A DNA stretch of 59,773 nucleotides from Sporolactobacillus sp. THM7-7 (GTDB taxonomy: Bacteria; Bacillota; Bacilli; Bacillales; Sporolactobacillaceae), in the NCBI RefSeq assembly GCF_004153225.1, contig NZ_SEMB01000018.1, positions 1 through 59,773 of the forward strand, in the 5' to 3' direction. This document shows positions 27,098-35,024 of this stretch, in pieces; positions within the stretch are counted from its first letter, which is position 1, and each line of letters starts with the position of its first letter. Below the pieces are notes generated by a model. That model was not told the origin of the DNA, did no database searches, and saw only the letters and a program-made list of their open reading frames with translations. The position numbers and the translations under genes are program-made.

Positions 27098-27715
27098 TTA
27101 TTCCGCCGACGGCTCTTCAGCTTCCGGAGCCGCTTCTTCTGCTTCCGGAGCCGACTCTTCCGGCTGCTTATTGCCGTAAGACACCGAAACGATGACTTCA
27201 TCCGGATCCCCGACAATTTGATAGGACGCATTTGACGCGATGTCGCTGATCCGAATGCTGTCGCCGACAGAAAGACTGGAAACGTCGACTTCAATAGCAC
27301 CGGGCAGATCTTTCGGCAACGCCCGGACCGTCAGTTCACTTGTCTGATGGTTCATAACGGCATCGCCGATTTCCGCTTTTTCGGTACCCTGAAGAACAAC
27401 GGGAACAACGGCATCGATCTCTTCGTTTTCGTTCACTTGCAGAAAATCGATATGCTGAATGGTTCCTTTTAGATGATTGAACTGCAGATCATGAGCCATA
27501 ACCGTATATTTTTCCTTATCGTCAATGTTCAGAGTAATCAGGGCATTTCTGCCTTCTTTGCGGAACAGCTTCGTCATATCCCCCGCGTTGACGGAGATCG
27601 ATACGTTCTCGGTCGATTTTCCGTAAACAACTGAAGGAATCTTGCCTTCTCTTCTCAAAGCCTTTGATGCTGATTTTTTTGAATCGTCACGGACGGCTGC
27701 GTTTAATACCGCCAT
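27098..27715 (-). CDS. rplY: 50S ribosomal protein L25/TL5, general stress protein Ctc
   Basis: This two-domain protein of about 205 residues binds 5S rRNA. The N-terminal L25 domain spans residues 1-92 (LRREGKIPSVVYGKSTENVSI), the C-terminal TL5 beta domain continues to about 185 (ALPKDLPGAIEVDVSSL), and an alanine/glutamate-rich tail ends the protein. I use ATG 27715 with GGGAG 8 nt upstream rather than the GTG at 27724. The B. subtilis orthologue is under sigma-B; no GTTTAA...GGGTAT promoter is visible here. Confidence 0.93.
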   Translation of the reverse strand: MAVLNAAVRDDSKKSASKALRREGKIPSVVYGKSTENVSISVNAGDMTKLFRKEGRNALITLNIDDKEKYTVMAHDLQFNHLKGTIQHIDFLQVNENEEIDAVVPVVLQGTEKAEIGDAVMNHQTSELTVRALPKDLPGAIEVDVSSLSVGDSIRISDIASNASYQIVGDPDEVIVSVSYGNKQPEESAPEAEEAAPEAEEPSAE

Positions 27716-27790
27716 GTTAAGCACTCCCTTTCTTTATCCTTTATCTGCAAGTATCTCCGAAGAGGACCTGTCTGCATGAAATCACTCGTG

Positions 27791-28747
27791 TCAGTTAAAC
27801 AGCCGGCTTACCGAGAGCTTCTCGTGAATCCGAATAATGGCTTCACCGACAAGCGGCGCAACAGAAAGCTGCACAATTTTGTCGATATTTTTATGCTCGG
27901 GAAGCGGGATCGTATTGGTGACGGCAAGTTCGCTGATTGCCGAAGCCTGAATGCGATCGATCGCCGGTCCGGACAGGACAGGGTGGGTACAGCAAGCATA
28001 CACCTTTTTCGCTCCCCGCTCAACCAGCGCATTCGCCGCCAGCGTAATGGTACCCGCCGTATCGATAATATCGTCGATGATGATCGCCGTTTTCCCCTGA
28101 ATATCTCCGATAATGTTCATAACTTCGGAAACATTTGGCTTCGGGCGCCGCTTATCGATGATCGCAATCGGCGCATTAAGGCGTTCGGCCATTTTCCTGG
28201 CTCGGGTTACGCCGCCGTGATCCGGCGAAACGACGACGACATCTTCCAGCTTTTTGCTTAAAAAATACTCGGACAGGATCGGTACGCCGAGCAGCTGGTC
28301 AACCGGGATATCGAAGAACCCCTGAATCTGCGGCGCATGCAAATCCATCGAAAGGATTCTTGTCGCGCCGGCCGTCTCCAGCAAATTGGCCACCAGCTTA
28401 GCCGTGATCGGTTCCCTGGCTCTCGCCTTTCTGTCCTGCCGGGCATAACCGTAATAAGGAATGACGACGTTAATGGTTTTGGCCGATGCCCGCTTCAGGG
28501 CGTCGATCATGATCAGTAATTCCATTAAGTGCTGGTTGACGGGAGCGGATGTCGATTGAATCACATACACTTCGCTTCCGCGGATACTTTCTTCAATGCT
28601 GATCTGAATTTCGCCGTCGCTGAATGATGAAACGATGCATTTACCAAGCTGGATGCCGATATGTTCCGCAATCTGTTTAGCAAGATCGGGGTTGGAATTC
28701 AAGCTGAACACCTTTAAATTCGGATCGAGATAGCTGACCATTTTCAA
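27791..28747 (-). CDS. prs: ribose-phosphate pyrophosphokinase
   Basis: This 318-residue class I PRPP synthase makes PRPP for nucleotides, histidine and tryptophan. Seen: [33 protein letters not shown] (catalytic and metal region) and the PRPP loop [13 protein letters not shown]. The frame offers TTG at 28747 (GGAGG, 6-nt spacing) and ATG at 28741 (12-nt spacing). The TTG is better placed, so I keep it, but the ATG is possible. It follows glmU by 14 bp, as one operon. Confidence 0.95.
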   Translation of the reverse strand: MKMVSYLDPNLKVFSLNSNPDLAKQIAEHIGIQLGKCIVSSFSDGEIQISIEESIRGSEVYVIQSTSAPVNQHLMELLIMIDALKRASAKTINVVIPYYGYARQDRKARAREPITAKLVANLLETAGATRILSMDLHAPQIQGFFDIPVDQLLGVPILSEYFLSKKLEDVVVVSPDHGGVTRARKMAERLNAPIAIIDKRRPKPNVSEVMNIIGDIQGKTAIIIDDIIDTAGTITLAANALVERGAKKVYACCTHPVLSGPAIDRIQASAISELAVTNTIPLPEHKNIDKIVQLSVAPLVGEAIIRIHEKLSVSRLFN

Positions 28748-28761
28748 TGGTTCCCTCCAAG

Positions 28762-30141
28762 TTAGTGATTTGTTCGATAGTTTAATTTTTGTGCGTAGTT
28801 TTCTTTATTTGTTTGTCTCGATCGGGCAATGGCAAGCGCATCCGAATTTACCGATTCGGTAATCGTCGACCCCGCAGCCACGTAAGCGCCCGTGCCGATC
28901 GTTACCGGAGCGACCAGATTGGCGTTGCAACCGATAAAAGCTCCATCCCCTATATGTGTAGCGAATTTATTTTTTCCGTCATAATTCACCGTAATTGTTC
29001 CGCAGCCCATATTGACATCTTCACCGAGCTGCGCATCACCCAGATAAGTCAGATGAGACGCCTTGCTTCGGGCGCCGATCTCCGTCTTTTTCACTTCGAC
29101 AAAATTACCGATTTTCACCTGATCATGGATTTTCGACAGCGGACGGATATGCGCGAACGGACCGATCTGCACCTGATCGCCGATCTGGCTGTCTTCAAGT
29201 ACGGACTGGTTGACCGCGGTACCTGATCCGATCAGGCAATTCTTGATCTGAGTGTGGGGGCCGATACTGCACCCGCTCCCGATACAGGTTCTGCCGGAAA
29301 TCACCGTACCGGGATAAATGACTGTGTCGGCACCGATTACACATTCCGCCGAGAGATAAGTAGTATCCGGATCGATGAGCGTGACGCCGTTTCTCATATG
29401 ACGGCGGTTAATCCTCAGGCGCATATATTTCTCGGCAGCGGCCAGCTGCATCCGATCATTGACGCCGACCGTCTCTTCAAAATGATCCGTCCGATAAGCA
29501 ATCACTTTTTCAGACGCTTTCACGAGCAATCCGATCACGTCAGGCAGGTAGTACTCCCCCTGAGCATTGTGATTATCCACTTTTTCGAGAAGAGAAAAAA
29601 GCTTCCGGTTGTCAAAGCTGTAAATGCCAGTGTTGATTTCCTTCACTTTCTTCTCTTCACTCGCAGCGTCCTTGTCCTCAACAATCTTTGCCAGCGTTCC
29701 GTCATTTTTACGAATGATCCGCCCATAGCCGGCCGGATCGTCCGTTCTCGCCGTCAAAACCGCGGCCGCCGCATGATGAGCCTCCTGAAGGCCGATCAGC
29801 TTCTCAATGGTTTGGTGGGTTACGAGCGGTGTATCCCCATACAAAACGACGGTCGTCCCGTCTTCTTTCCCGATCCGGGGCTTCGCCTGAAGCACCGCAT
29901 GCGCCGTACCAAGCTGTTCTTTCTGGAGAATACAGTCGGCATCTTCTCCGACGCACGCTTCGACCGTTTCCGCCCCATGGCCGACGATAACATAGGTTTT
30001 GGCAAAATTTGTCTGCTTCACTTCATCGACAACATGCCGGATCATCGGTTTTCCGCACACCGGATGCATCACTTTATACAGCTTCGAGTTCATCCTTGTT
30101 CCCTGACCGGCAGCTAAAATAATCGCATAGCGATTTGACAT
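28762..30141 (-). CDS. glmU: bifunctional GlmU (UDP-GlcNAc pyrophosphorylase / GlcN-1-P acetyltransferase)
   Basis: This 459-residue enzyme makes UDP-GlcNAc for wall synthesis. The N-terminal uridyltransferase has [16 protein letters not shown] at residues 8-23 and LYGDTPLVT. The C-terminal left-handed beta-helix of hexapeptide repeats begins near 250 ([15 protein letters not shown]) and contains the acetyltransferase histidine and [12 protein letters not shown] region. ATG 30141 with GGGGGT 6 nt upstream gives a length like B. subtilis GcaD (456); the frame start at 30165 would add eight residues. It has its own promoter and an operon with prs. Confidence 0.96.
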   Translation of the reverse strand: MSNRYAIILAAGQGTRMNSKLYKVMHPVCGKPMIRHVVDEVKQTNFAKTYVIVGHGAETVEACVGEDADCILQKEQLGTAHAVLQAKPRIGKEDGTTVVLYGDTPLVTHQTIEKLIGLQEAHHAAAAVLTARTDDPAGYGRIIRKNDGTLAKIVEDKDAASEEKKVKEINTGIYSFDNRKLFSLLEKVDNHNAQGEYYLPDVIGLLVKASEKVIAYRTDHFEETVGVNDRMQLAAAEKYMRLRINRRHMRNGVTLIDPDTTYLSAECVIGADTVIYPGTVISGRTCIGSGCSIGPHTQIKNCLIGSGTAVNQSVLEDSQIGDQVQIGPFAHIRPLSKIHDQVKIGNFVEVKKTEIGARSKASHLTYLGDAQLGEDVNMGCGTITVNYDGKNKFATHIGDGAFIGCNANLVAPVTIGTGAYVAAGSTITESVNSDALAIARSRQTNKENYAQKLNYRTNH

Positions 30142-30186
30142 GAGTAGACCCCCATACCCCTTCATTCTGCTTTACGTCCATTTTAG

Positions 30187-30215
30187 ACTATAGCTTAAAA
30201 AGCCCCCTTTTTCAA
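30187..30215 (-). promoter_or_regulatory. glmU-prs promoter (TTGAAA-N17-TATAGT)
   Basis: On the minus strand, -35 TTGAAA at 30210-30215 and -10 TATAGT at 30187-30192 have 17-nt spacing, 46 bp before the glmU ATG. The 30142-30473 gap otherwise holds a family 2 repeat and the spoVG terminator. Confidence 0.75.
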
Positions 30216-30285
30216 GGAAGCATTGAAATGTATCTGGGAGGGGGACCCGTTCTTTTTCGTCAATATTTTCAGGGTCTAGAGATGG

Positions 30286-30324
30286 CGGAAAAAATTCGGC
30301 GAAGCCAAGTCTCTGACGTCGGCT
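30286..30324 (-). repeat. terminator-like dispersed repeat, family 2, copy in spoVG-glmU gap
   Basis: The minus strand reads CCGACGTCAGAGACTTGGCTTCGCCGA and then ATTTTTTCC. It shares CAGAG, TGGCTTCGCC and the following U run with the copies at 20111 and 33272. On the gene strand it would act as a second terminator behind spoVG, directly upstream of the glmU promoter. Confidence 0.5.
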
Positions 30325-30423
30325 AATCCTTTGTTACGACGGTTAGGACGGAGACGGACAAGCAGCCGAACTAGGACGGACGCATTTTCGCTCCCCTATC
30401 CGCTGAAATGATTCGACCGTACA

Positions 30424-30450
30424 AAAAAAGGAACCCTGATGGTCCCTTTC
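30424..30450 (-). terminator. intrinsic terminator of spoVG
   Basis: The minus strand AAAGGGACC, loop ATCA, GGGTTCCTTT and a TTTT run give a 9-bp stem with one G-T pair, 24 bp after the spoVG stop. Confidence 0.8.
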
Positions 30451-30473
30451 AAATTGGCTATCGTTCTCTTTTA

Positions 30474-30764
30474 TTATGAAGCGCCGGCCTGTTCAAAGGA
30501 CGGATCCTCCTCGCAAGCGTGACGATATTCACCTAATACCGCCGTCTGAATTTTTTCGCGAGTACCCGAGGTAATCGGATGGGCAATATCACGAAATTCT
30601 CCATCGGGCGCTCTTTTGCTTGGCATCGCGACAAACATTCCGTTATTGCCGTTAATGACACGAATATCATGTACAACAAACTCTTTGTCAATCGTTATTG
30701 AAGCAATCGCTTTCATTCGTCCGTCCGTATTCACTCGGCGCAGTCTGACATCCGTAATTTCCAT
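30474..30764 (-). CDS. spoVG: septation/RNA-binding regulator SpoVG
   Basis: This 96-residue protein is nearly identical in layout to B. subtilis SpoVG (97): [41 protein letters not shown], ithen [11 protein letters not shown]. The family influences septation, cortex formation and, in several Firmicutes, binds nucleic acids. The open frame runs back to 30872, but only the ATG at 30764 matches the family; GGTG lies 8 nt upstream. It has a sigma-H-like promoter at 30824-30852. The ridA/yabJ gene that precedes spoVG in B. subtilis is absent. Confidence 0.96.
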   Translation of the reverse strand: MEITDVRLRRVNTDGRMKAIASITIDKEFVVHDIRVINGNNGMFVAMPSKRAPDGEFRDIAHPITSGTREKIQTAVLGEYRHACEEDPSFEQAGAS

Positions 30765-30823
30765 GATTGGTACACCAACCCCTCCCGAAAAATGCGAACA
30801 ACCTCGAACAGGCTTACATAAAA

Positions 30824-30852
30824 GTTTCAACAAAAAAAAGTGAATTCCTGCT
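30824..30852 (-). promoter_or_regulatory. spoVG promoter, sigma-H type
   Basis: On the minus strand, -35 AGCAGGAATT at 30843-30852 and -10 region GTTGAAAC at 30824-30831. The spacing between GCAGGA and GAAA is the same 17 nt as in the B. subtilis spoVG sigma-H promoter (AGCAGGATTT...GTGGAAT). The -35 is a near-perfect match; the -10 has one deviation. Confidence 0.65.
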
Positions 30853-30907
30853 AAAGAAAGAAAAGAAACCAAATATTTTTAAATTTTTTCTCACGAGAAG
30901 CATAAGG

Positions 30908-30937
30908 AAAAAAGTGGCCCGTCCGCGTCCACTTTTC
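30908..30937 (-). terminator. intrinsic terminator of purR
   Basis: The minus strand AAAAGTGG, 11-nt loop, CCACTTTT and TTCC. It starts 10 bp after the purR stop and closes the purR unit before the spoVG promoter. Confidence 0.8.
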
Positions 30938-30946
30938 CGGGCGACC

Positions 30947-31798
30947 TTAATCGGGAGCTTCAGAACGCATCCCTATATTCGGCAGCTGATCCATCACATT
31001 GCCGTTTTCTATTTTCAAAGTATTATCCTGTTCTGTCATCGACAGTTTCAGTAACGAAGTATAATGATCGACCAATTTGGGCTGTTCGTCTTTTTTCTCA
31101 ACAAACACGGCCATACCTGCAAGAGCTGCGCCAAATTCCTTCAGCAGATTCATCATGCCTTTCATCGTGCCGCCGGCTTTCATAAAGTCGTCCACAATCA
31201 GCACTCGGGTGTACTCTCTCAGACTGCGGCGGGGCAGAACCATCGTCTGTATCCTCTTTGATGAACCCGAAATGTAGTTCATGCTGACTGTCGGTCCTTC
31301 CGTCACTTTACTGCTACGGCGGACAATCACCATGGGGACGTTGCACTCGGAAGCCACCGCGTAAGCGATCGGAATACCCTTCGTTTCCATCGTCATTATG
31401 ACATCGATTTTTTCATTGACATAAACTGAAGCAATCAGTCGTCCGATCGCGTTGACATACTTCGGCTCCCCGAGAATGTCTGTCATATATAAATAACCGC
31501 CCGGAAGCAGGCGATCTTTCTGCGTCATCTGTTCTTTCAGTCCGTCTAGCAGCTGCTCCGCTTCTACGCGGGCCATGAAAGGGACATAGGTCACGCCTCC
31601 CGTTGCTCCGGCCAGTGTCTGAAGCCGCCCGACACCCATTGATTCAAAGTTCTCTTTGATGATCGCGAGGTCTTCGCTGATCGAGGATTTAGCCGATCCG
31701 TACCGATCCGAAAAATAAGACAGCGAAATGACTTTGCGGGGATGCCGCAGCAGGAACCCGGTCATGTCCACTAATCTGCTGCTTCGTTTCAGTTTCAT
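30947..31798 (-). CDS. purR: purine operon repressor PurR
   Basis: This 283-residue protein has an N-terminal winged-helix domain (residues 1-75: SSRLVDMTGFLLRHPRKVIS) and a C-terminal phosphoribosyltransferase-like domain. The PRPP-binding motif VLIVDDFMKAGGTM is near residue 203. The type-I PRT fold binds PRPP as effector, which releases the repressor from PurBoxes. ATG at 31798 has GGAGGG upstream. Its promoter carries a PurBox-like inverted repeat (31811-31855), so it is probably autoregulated. Confidence 0.96.
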   Translation of the reverse strand: MKLKRSSRLVDMTGFLLRHPRKVISLSYFSDRYGSAKSSISEDLAIIKENFESMGVGRLQTLAGATGGVTYVPFMARVEAEQLLDGLKEQMTQKDRLLPGGYLYMTDILGEPKYVNAIGRLIASVYVNEKIDVIMTMETKGIPIAYAVASECNVPMVIVRRSSKVTEGPTVSMNYISGSSKRIQTMVLPRRSLREYTRVLIVDDFMKAGGTMKGMMNLLKEFGAALAGMAVFVEKKDEQPKLVDHYTSLLKLSMTEQDNTLKIENGNVMDQLPNIGMRSEAPD

Positions 31799-31810
31799 GA
31801 AACCCCTCCA

Positions 31811-31861
31811 AAATCCGAATAAATTTAAAGCAATTTTACACTATCATTCGGATTTGGGCAA
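31811..31861 (-). promoter_or_regulatory. purR promoter with PurBox-like inverted repeat
   Basis: On the minus strand, -35 TTGCCC at 31856-31861 and -10 TAAAAT at 31833-31838 have 17-nt spacing. A perfect 10-bp inverted repeat, AAATCCGAAT (31811-31820, plus strand) and ATTCGGATTT (31846-31855), has 25 nt between its arms. Each arm resembles the PurBox AWWWCCGAACWWT with one or two differences. One arm lies in the spacer region and the other just before the start site, a repressing position. The promoter overlaps the ispE 3' end. Confidence 0.65.
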
Positions 31862-32722
31862 GGGTTCAACCGGATGCGACAGTCGAACGGCAGACACTTG
31901 TGAACAATAGCCCCTCATCCCGTTCAACAGCCTCTGCTTTCTCGATTCGTGCTGGGTTAGGGCGAAAACGGTCGGTCCGCTGCCGCTCATTAAAATACCC
32001 TCGGCCCCGATCCTTTTCATATGATTTTTAATTTTTGAAATTTCAGCTACTTTTTTCATTGTCACCGTTTCAAGCGCGTTGCCGAGCAAGTCACATATAT
32101 CTGTAAAATCCTGCCGACGAATGGCCTCGATCATCCCATCGACATCCGGGCGCACCGCCGGATAGCGATCCCACTCTTTATAAACCTTAGCCGTGGAAAC
32201 CGATATATCCGGTGTGACAAGCACCACCCAGCAAGGCGGCAGGGACGGAAGGGCGCTGATTTTTTCTCCTCTTCCGGTCGCAAGAGCGGTCCCGCCCTTG
32301 ATGCAGAAGGCAACGTCAGAACCAATTTTTTTCGCAGCATCAAGCATTTCTTCATAACTCATGCCAATGTTCCAGAGCCGGTTCAGCGCTCGGATGGCTG
32401 CCGCCGCGTCGCTGCTTCCTCCGGCGAGACCCGCCGCAACAGGAATTCTTTTTTGGATGAACAGGCTGACGCCGGCGTCAATGCCATATCGGTCCTTAAT
32501 CAGCTGCGCAGCCTGATAAGCCAGGTTTCGGTCGTCTTCCGGAACATAGGGCGCCGTCGTCGTAACCCTGATTGTATTTTCCCGTAACCCGACACATTCG
32601 ACGCGGTCGGCCAGGTCGATCGTCGTCATGACCATTCTGACTTCATGAAATCCATCACTTCTTCTGCCGACCACATCCAGCGATAAATTGATTTTAGCTG
32701 GCGCCTTTTCAAGTACTCTCAA
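31844..32722 (-). CDS. ispE: 4-diphosphocytidyl-2-C-methyl-D-erythritol kinase
   Basis: This GHMP kinase of about 292 residues in the MEP isoprenoid pathway has the substrate-binding KAPAKINLSLDVVG at the N-terminus, the ATP loop PVAAGLAGGSSDAAAA near 97-112 and the C-terminal MSGSGPTVFAL. B. subtilis IspE begins MRILEKAPAKINL. The same start here is the TTG at 32722 with GAGGG 6 nt upstream; a longer TTG start at 32755 would add 11 residues without a good site. It lies between sspF and purR as in B. subtilis. Confidence 0.95.
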   Translation of the reverse strand: MRVLEKAPAKINLSLDVVGRRSDGFHEVRMVMTTIDLADRVECVGLRENTIRVTTTAPYVPEDDRNLAYQAAQLIKDRYGIDAGVSLFIQKRIPVAAGLAGGSSDAAAAIRALNRLWNIGMSYEEMLDAAKKIGSDVAFCIKGGTALATGRGEKISALPSLPPCWVVLVTPDISVSTAKVYKEWDRYPAVRPDVDGMIEAIRRQDFTDICDLLGNALETVTMKKVAEISKIKNHMKRIGAEGILMSGSGPTVFALTQHESRKQRLLNGMRGYCSQVSAVRLSHPVEPLPKSE

Positions 32723-32818
32723 TCGTTTCCCTCGTTTCTTTGTTCTACTATCCAAATGTAAATATTGGGAGAAATGTATCTAACTCAGGTTCAGCCGATT
32801 CGATCCGCTTCGCCTCGG

Positions 32819-32856
32819 TTTTTCTTTCGGTAGTTCTTTTTTCTTTCGGTAGTTCT
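32819..32856. repeat. tandem direct repeat (two 19-bp units)
   Basis: TTTCTTTCGGTAGTTCT occurs twice 19 bp apart (32821-32837 and 32840-32856) in the sspF-ispE gap. It is probably a small replication-slippage duplication. No promoter for ispE is obvious around it. Confidence 0.6.
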
Positions 32857-32880
32857 ATCTTATAGGAAACGGGCGATAAG

Positions 32881-32920
32881 AAAAAGGGGGGCCGCCAAGA
32901 CAGGCAGCCTCCCCTTTTCA
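32881..32920 (-). terminator. intrinsic terminator of sspF
   Basis: The minus strand AAAAGGGGAGGCTGCC...GGCGGCCCCCC with TTTTTCTT. It is a long GC-rich stem directly after the sspF stop. Confidence 0.85.
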
Positions 32921-32923
32921 TGC

Positions 32924-33109
32924 TCAATCATTGCGCCGTTCAGCAACCATCTGCTGTTCAGCTTTTTCGATGGCACGCCGCACCATGTTTCCCGCATCGC
33001 GGGCACGGATACCGCCCCATCCCTCTTTTTTCACCGTATCATAAAATCCCAGCTCTTTGGCAAGTTCGATTTTGAACGGTTCGGACATGATGCCTCTCCG
33101 TCTGGCCAT
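32924..33109 (-). CDS. sspF: small acid-soluble spore protein, alpha/beta type (SspF-like)
   Basis: This 61-residue DNA-binding spore protein closely follows B. subtilis Ssp[21 protein letters not shown], then the conserved [19 protein letters not shown] block and [15 protein letters not shown]. It coats forespore DNA and protects it. The frame can be extended to 33142, but only the ATG at 33109 matches the family length. GGGG lies 11 nt upstream. A possible sigma-G promoter is at 33146-33175. Confidence 0.95.
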   Translation of the reverse strand: MARRRGIMSEPFKIELAKELGFYDTVKKEGWGGIRARDAGNMVRRAIEKAEQQMVAERRND

Positions 33110-33145
33110 GATCGGCACAACCCCTTTCCAATGGTCGAGCATGAT

Positions 33146-33175
33146 TAGACTGTGACAAAAGACTGTTCATTATTC
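33146..33175 (-). promoter_or_regulatory. possible sigma-G promoter of sspF
   Basis: On the minus strand, GAATA at 33171-33175 and CAGTCTA at 33146-33152 are 18 nt apart, near the forespore pattern GnATA-N17/18-CATnnTA. It lies 37 bp before the sspF ATG. The -10 deviates at one position. Confidence 0.4.
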
Positions 33176-33271
33176 GTTCGCCGTGTTATGATTTTAATGT
33201 ATAGAGAAAGACGTTTTATAAAATTTAAACGGAACGCTTTCGTTCCATCCCGATAGGCGGCATCTCTTTCT

Positions 33272-33312
33272 ATAAAAACAAAAAACTTGGCGATGCCAAG
33301 TCTGCGGTGAGT
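33272..33312 (-). terminator. terminator of veg, family 2 repeat core
   Basis: The minus strand ACCGCAGACTTGGC, loop ATC, GCCAAGT and TTTTTGTTTTT give a perfect 7-bp stem with a long U run, so it should end veg transcripts. Its stem and flank (CGCAGACTTGGC) resemble the family 2 repeats at 20111 and 30286. In the 33110-33412 gap there is also a CCCG/CGGG hairpin without a U run just after the veg stop. Confidence 0.75.
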
Positions 33313-33412
33313 CATTTTATTCTTTTTATAAGCAAGCCCGCAGGCCGAAGAACGCCGCGGCACGTCGGACAGCCTGGACTGACTATCGTTTTTCCCGTAC
33401 CTTCGCGGGAGT

Positions 33413-33667
33413 TTACTGTCCGCTCGCAACTTCTTCCAGAAAAGTGATTTGAACGGATTCAGTCAGTACATCGGTGTAACTGTAAGAGACTCTGTCATAA
33501 GCGTTCGACTCTTTGTCCAGCTTGACAATAAACACGGAAGGATAGGTGCCCTCTAAAACGCCGACACGCCGAATGGTTTTGCGCCTTCCTCCATTCGCTT
33601 TCAGTGTCAAACGATCACCGACGTGCTCATCCAGTGCGCCCTTGATATCGTTTATGGTTTTTCCCAT
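33413..33667 (-). CDS. veg: Veg protein (biofilm-associated small protein)
   Basis: This 84-residue protein matches B. subtilis Veg: [50 protein letters not shown] and [18 protein letters not shown]. In B. subtilis it is abundantly expressed in growth and influences biofilm matrix genes; its biochemical role is uncertain. ATG at 33667 has GAGGTG 10 nt upstream. It has two tandem vegetative promoters and the terminator at 33272-33312. Confidence 0.95.
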   Translation of the reverse strand: MGKTINDIKGALDEHVGDRLTLKANGGRRKTIRRVGVLEGTYPSVFIVKLDKESNAYDRVSYSYTDVLTESVQITFLEEVASGQ

Positions 33668-33694
33668 CTCGACAATCCACCTCACTTATATTAA

Positions 33695-33762
33695 AGTCTA
33701 ACATAACCAATGATAAAATGCAAACAGGGAAAATTATATCAAGAAACCAATATGCCTGTCAA
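33695..33762 (-). promoter_or_regulatory. tandem veg promoters
   Basis: On the minus strand, the distal promoter is TTGACA at 33757-33762 and TATAAT at 33733-33738 (18-nt spacer), both consensus hexamers. The proximal candidate is TTGCAT at 33718-33723 and TAGACT at 33695-33700 (17 nt). The strong distal site fits the high expression known for Pveg. Confidence 0.75.
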
Positions 33763-33879
33763 TCATTTTGATGAATTTTTTATTGGGACAAAAAACGAAA
33801 ACGCTGCCCTGCTTGACTCGATTTCCTTTATTAACATGTGTCAAAATCCGAAAATTCATTCAGACAAACTTTGTAGAAA

Positions 33880-34019
33880 GTTCAATAGGAAGATCAAAAG
33901 GCCGAAAAGGTCGAGGACGCGCACCTTTGAGCCCCGGAGCATACAACCAAAATATGTGAGGAGTACAAAAACAAGTGGGCGGTGAGATCGGGTAGCATTT
34001 TTTCCCAGACTGTTCGAAC
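33880..34019 (-). repeat. dispersed intergenic repeat family 1, copy C (140 bp)
   Basis: In reverse complement it starts GTTCGAACAGTCTGGGAAAA and continues with TGCTACCCGATCTC, CTCCTCACATA, then CTCGACCTTTTCGGCC. It ends at GTTCAAT (33880-33886), a decayed form of the terminal GTTCGAA. It runs in the gene direction and fills the yabG-veg gap with the veg promoters. Confidence 0.75.
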
Positions 34020-34032
34020 ATCCTCTTAATAA

Positions 34033-34896
34033 TCATTCGAGTAAATATGGAAACCCTGTCCTTAGCATTCCGCGGCTTTCCACACCGCCCAGTCCGCCGG
34101 CGCCAGTCAGCGTATTACGCAGGACTTCCCATACATTGACACGGTCCATAAATGAAGTGAAGCTGATTTTTGCGGCCAGATAGACCGGATCAAGTGCATG
34201 AATATTGACGCGCTCTGGAGAACTGGCGAAGTTGGCCCCCGCCCGTATCAATAATTCAAAATGGGACTGACAAGCCCCCGCAAAGATGATTAACTGATCG
34301 AGGCTCGGTGAATGATAGCGGACTTCCTTTACGGTACGGATAAAATGCCCGGAATGCCGGTAAGCTTTAATCTCTTCGTGAGTCCCCTTGTTTTTCATAA
34401 ATGCGTCGTGACCGGTCAGGATAAGAATATCCGGACGAATTTGCGCGACCAGTTCCGGGACGCGCTCATGCATTTCCTTCTCGAGCATATACTTGCCGAT
34501 GACCGGAACACTCAGTTTCTCATAAGCGCCTAGACATTTCTTCAAATAATATGGATCGCCGTCAATGTGCAGAATCCGGCCGGGTATTTCAAAGTAAGCG
34601 GCTCCCGACCGGTAACCGTTCGTTGCCGTGTACTCTCGCTTTAATTTCAGCTGCCGGTAATCCTGCCGGAACAGACGGTAGGATTGCGACTCCATCGACC
34701 TCGTCCTCTGATCGTATCTTACCCGATCGACCGCCGTGACTGGTGTCAGATCATCAAGAGGCGCATCCGCATAAAGGCGTAAATCATGCCCCGCGAGCTC
34801 TGCGATCCGCGCCTCAGGATCAATTTTTACCACACGAAACGGCACGTCAAACCGATATGAAGCCCGCGCCACGATATCCCCGACCTGAATTGCCAT
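34033..34896 (-). CDS. yabG: sporulation-specific protease YabG
   Basis: This 287-residue mother-cell protease processes spore coat proteins. Strong family blocks: IQVGDIVARASYRFDVPF at the start, GRILHIDGDPYYLKKCL, RPDILILTGHDAF, LDQLIIFAGACQSHFE (residues about 200-215) and RAGANFASSPERVNIHALD. A conserved cysteine lies in AGACQSH. The ATG at 34896 has GGGAG 7 nt upstream and matches the B. subtilis start; the open frame continues to 34956. It stands between ksgA and veg as usual. I could not find a convincing sigma-K promoter. Confidence 0.95.
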   Translation of the reverse strand: MAIQVGDIVARASYRFDVPFRVVKIDPEARIAELAGHDLRLYADAPLDDLTPVTAVDRVRYDQRTRSMESQSYRLFRQDYRQLKLKREYTATNGYRSGAAYFEIPGRILHIDGDPYYLKKCLGAYEKLSVPVIGKYMLEKEMHERVPELVAQIRPDILILTGHDAFMKNKGTHEEIKAYRHSGHFIRTVKEVRYHSPSLDQLIIFAGACQSHFELLIRAGANFASSPERVNIHALDPVYLAAKISFTSFMDRVNVWEVLRNTLTGAGGLGGVESRGMLRTGFPYLLE

Positions 34897-34987
34897 TGTC
34901 CGTCTCCCTTCTCTCTTAAGCCAATTGAACAATGACCGGAAATCAGAGTCATCCATACCATTTTATGCGCGGCATACTCAGGATATG

Positions 34988-35019
34988 AAAAAAGAACGAA
35001 CTGCGAAAGTGCCGTTCGT
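34988..35019 (-). terminator. intrinsic terminator of ksgA
   Basis: The minus strand ACGAAC, GGCACTTTCGCA, GTTCGT and TCTTTTTTC; it ends the tatD-rnmV-ksgA transcript a few bases after the ksgA stop. Confidence 0.8.
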
Positions 35020-35024
35020 CCTTA

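Noticed and set aside
27716-27790. sigma-B promoter for rplY (Ctc)
   Set aside because: GTTTAA is present but it is the end of the prs coding sequence, and no GGGTAT-like -10 follows at the right distance.
34897-34985. sigma-K promoter for yabG
   Set aside because: CATAAAATG and CATATCCTG resemble the -10 CATAnnnTA only partly and no good -35 was found.
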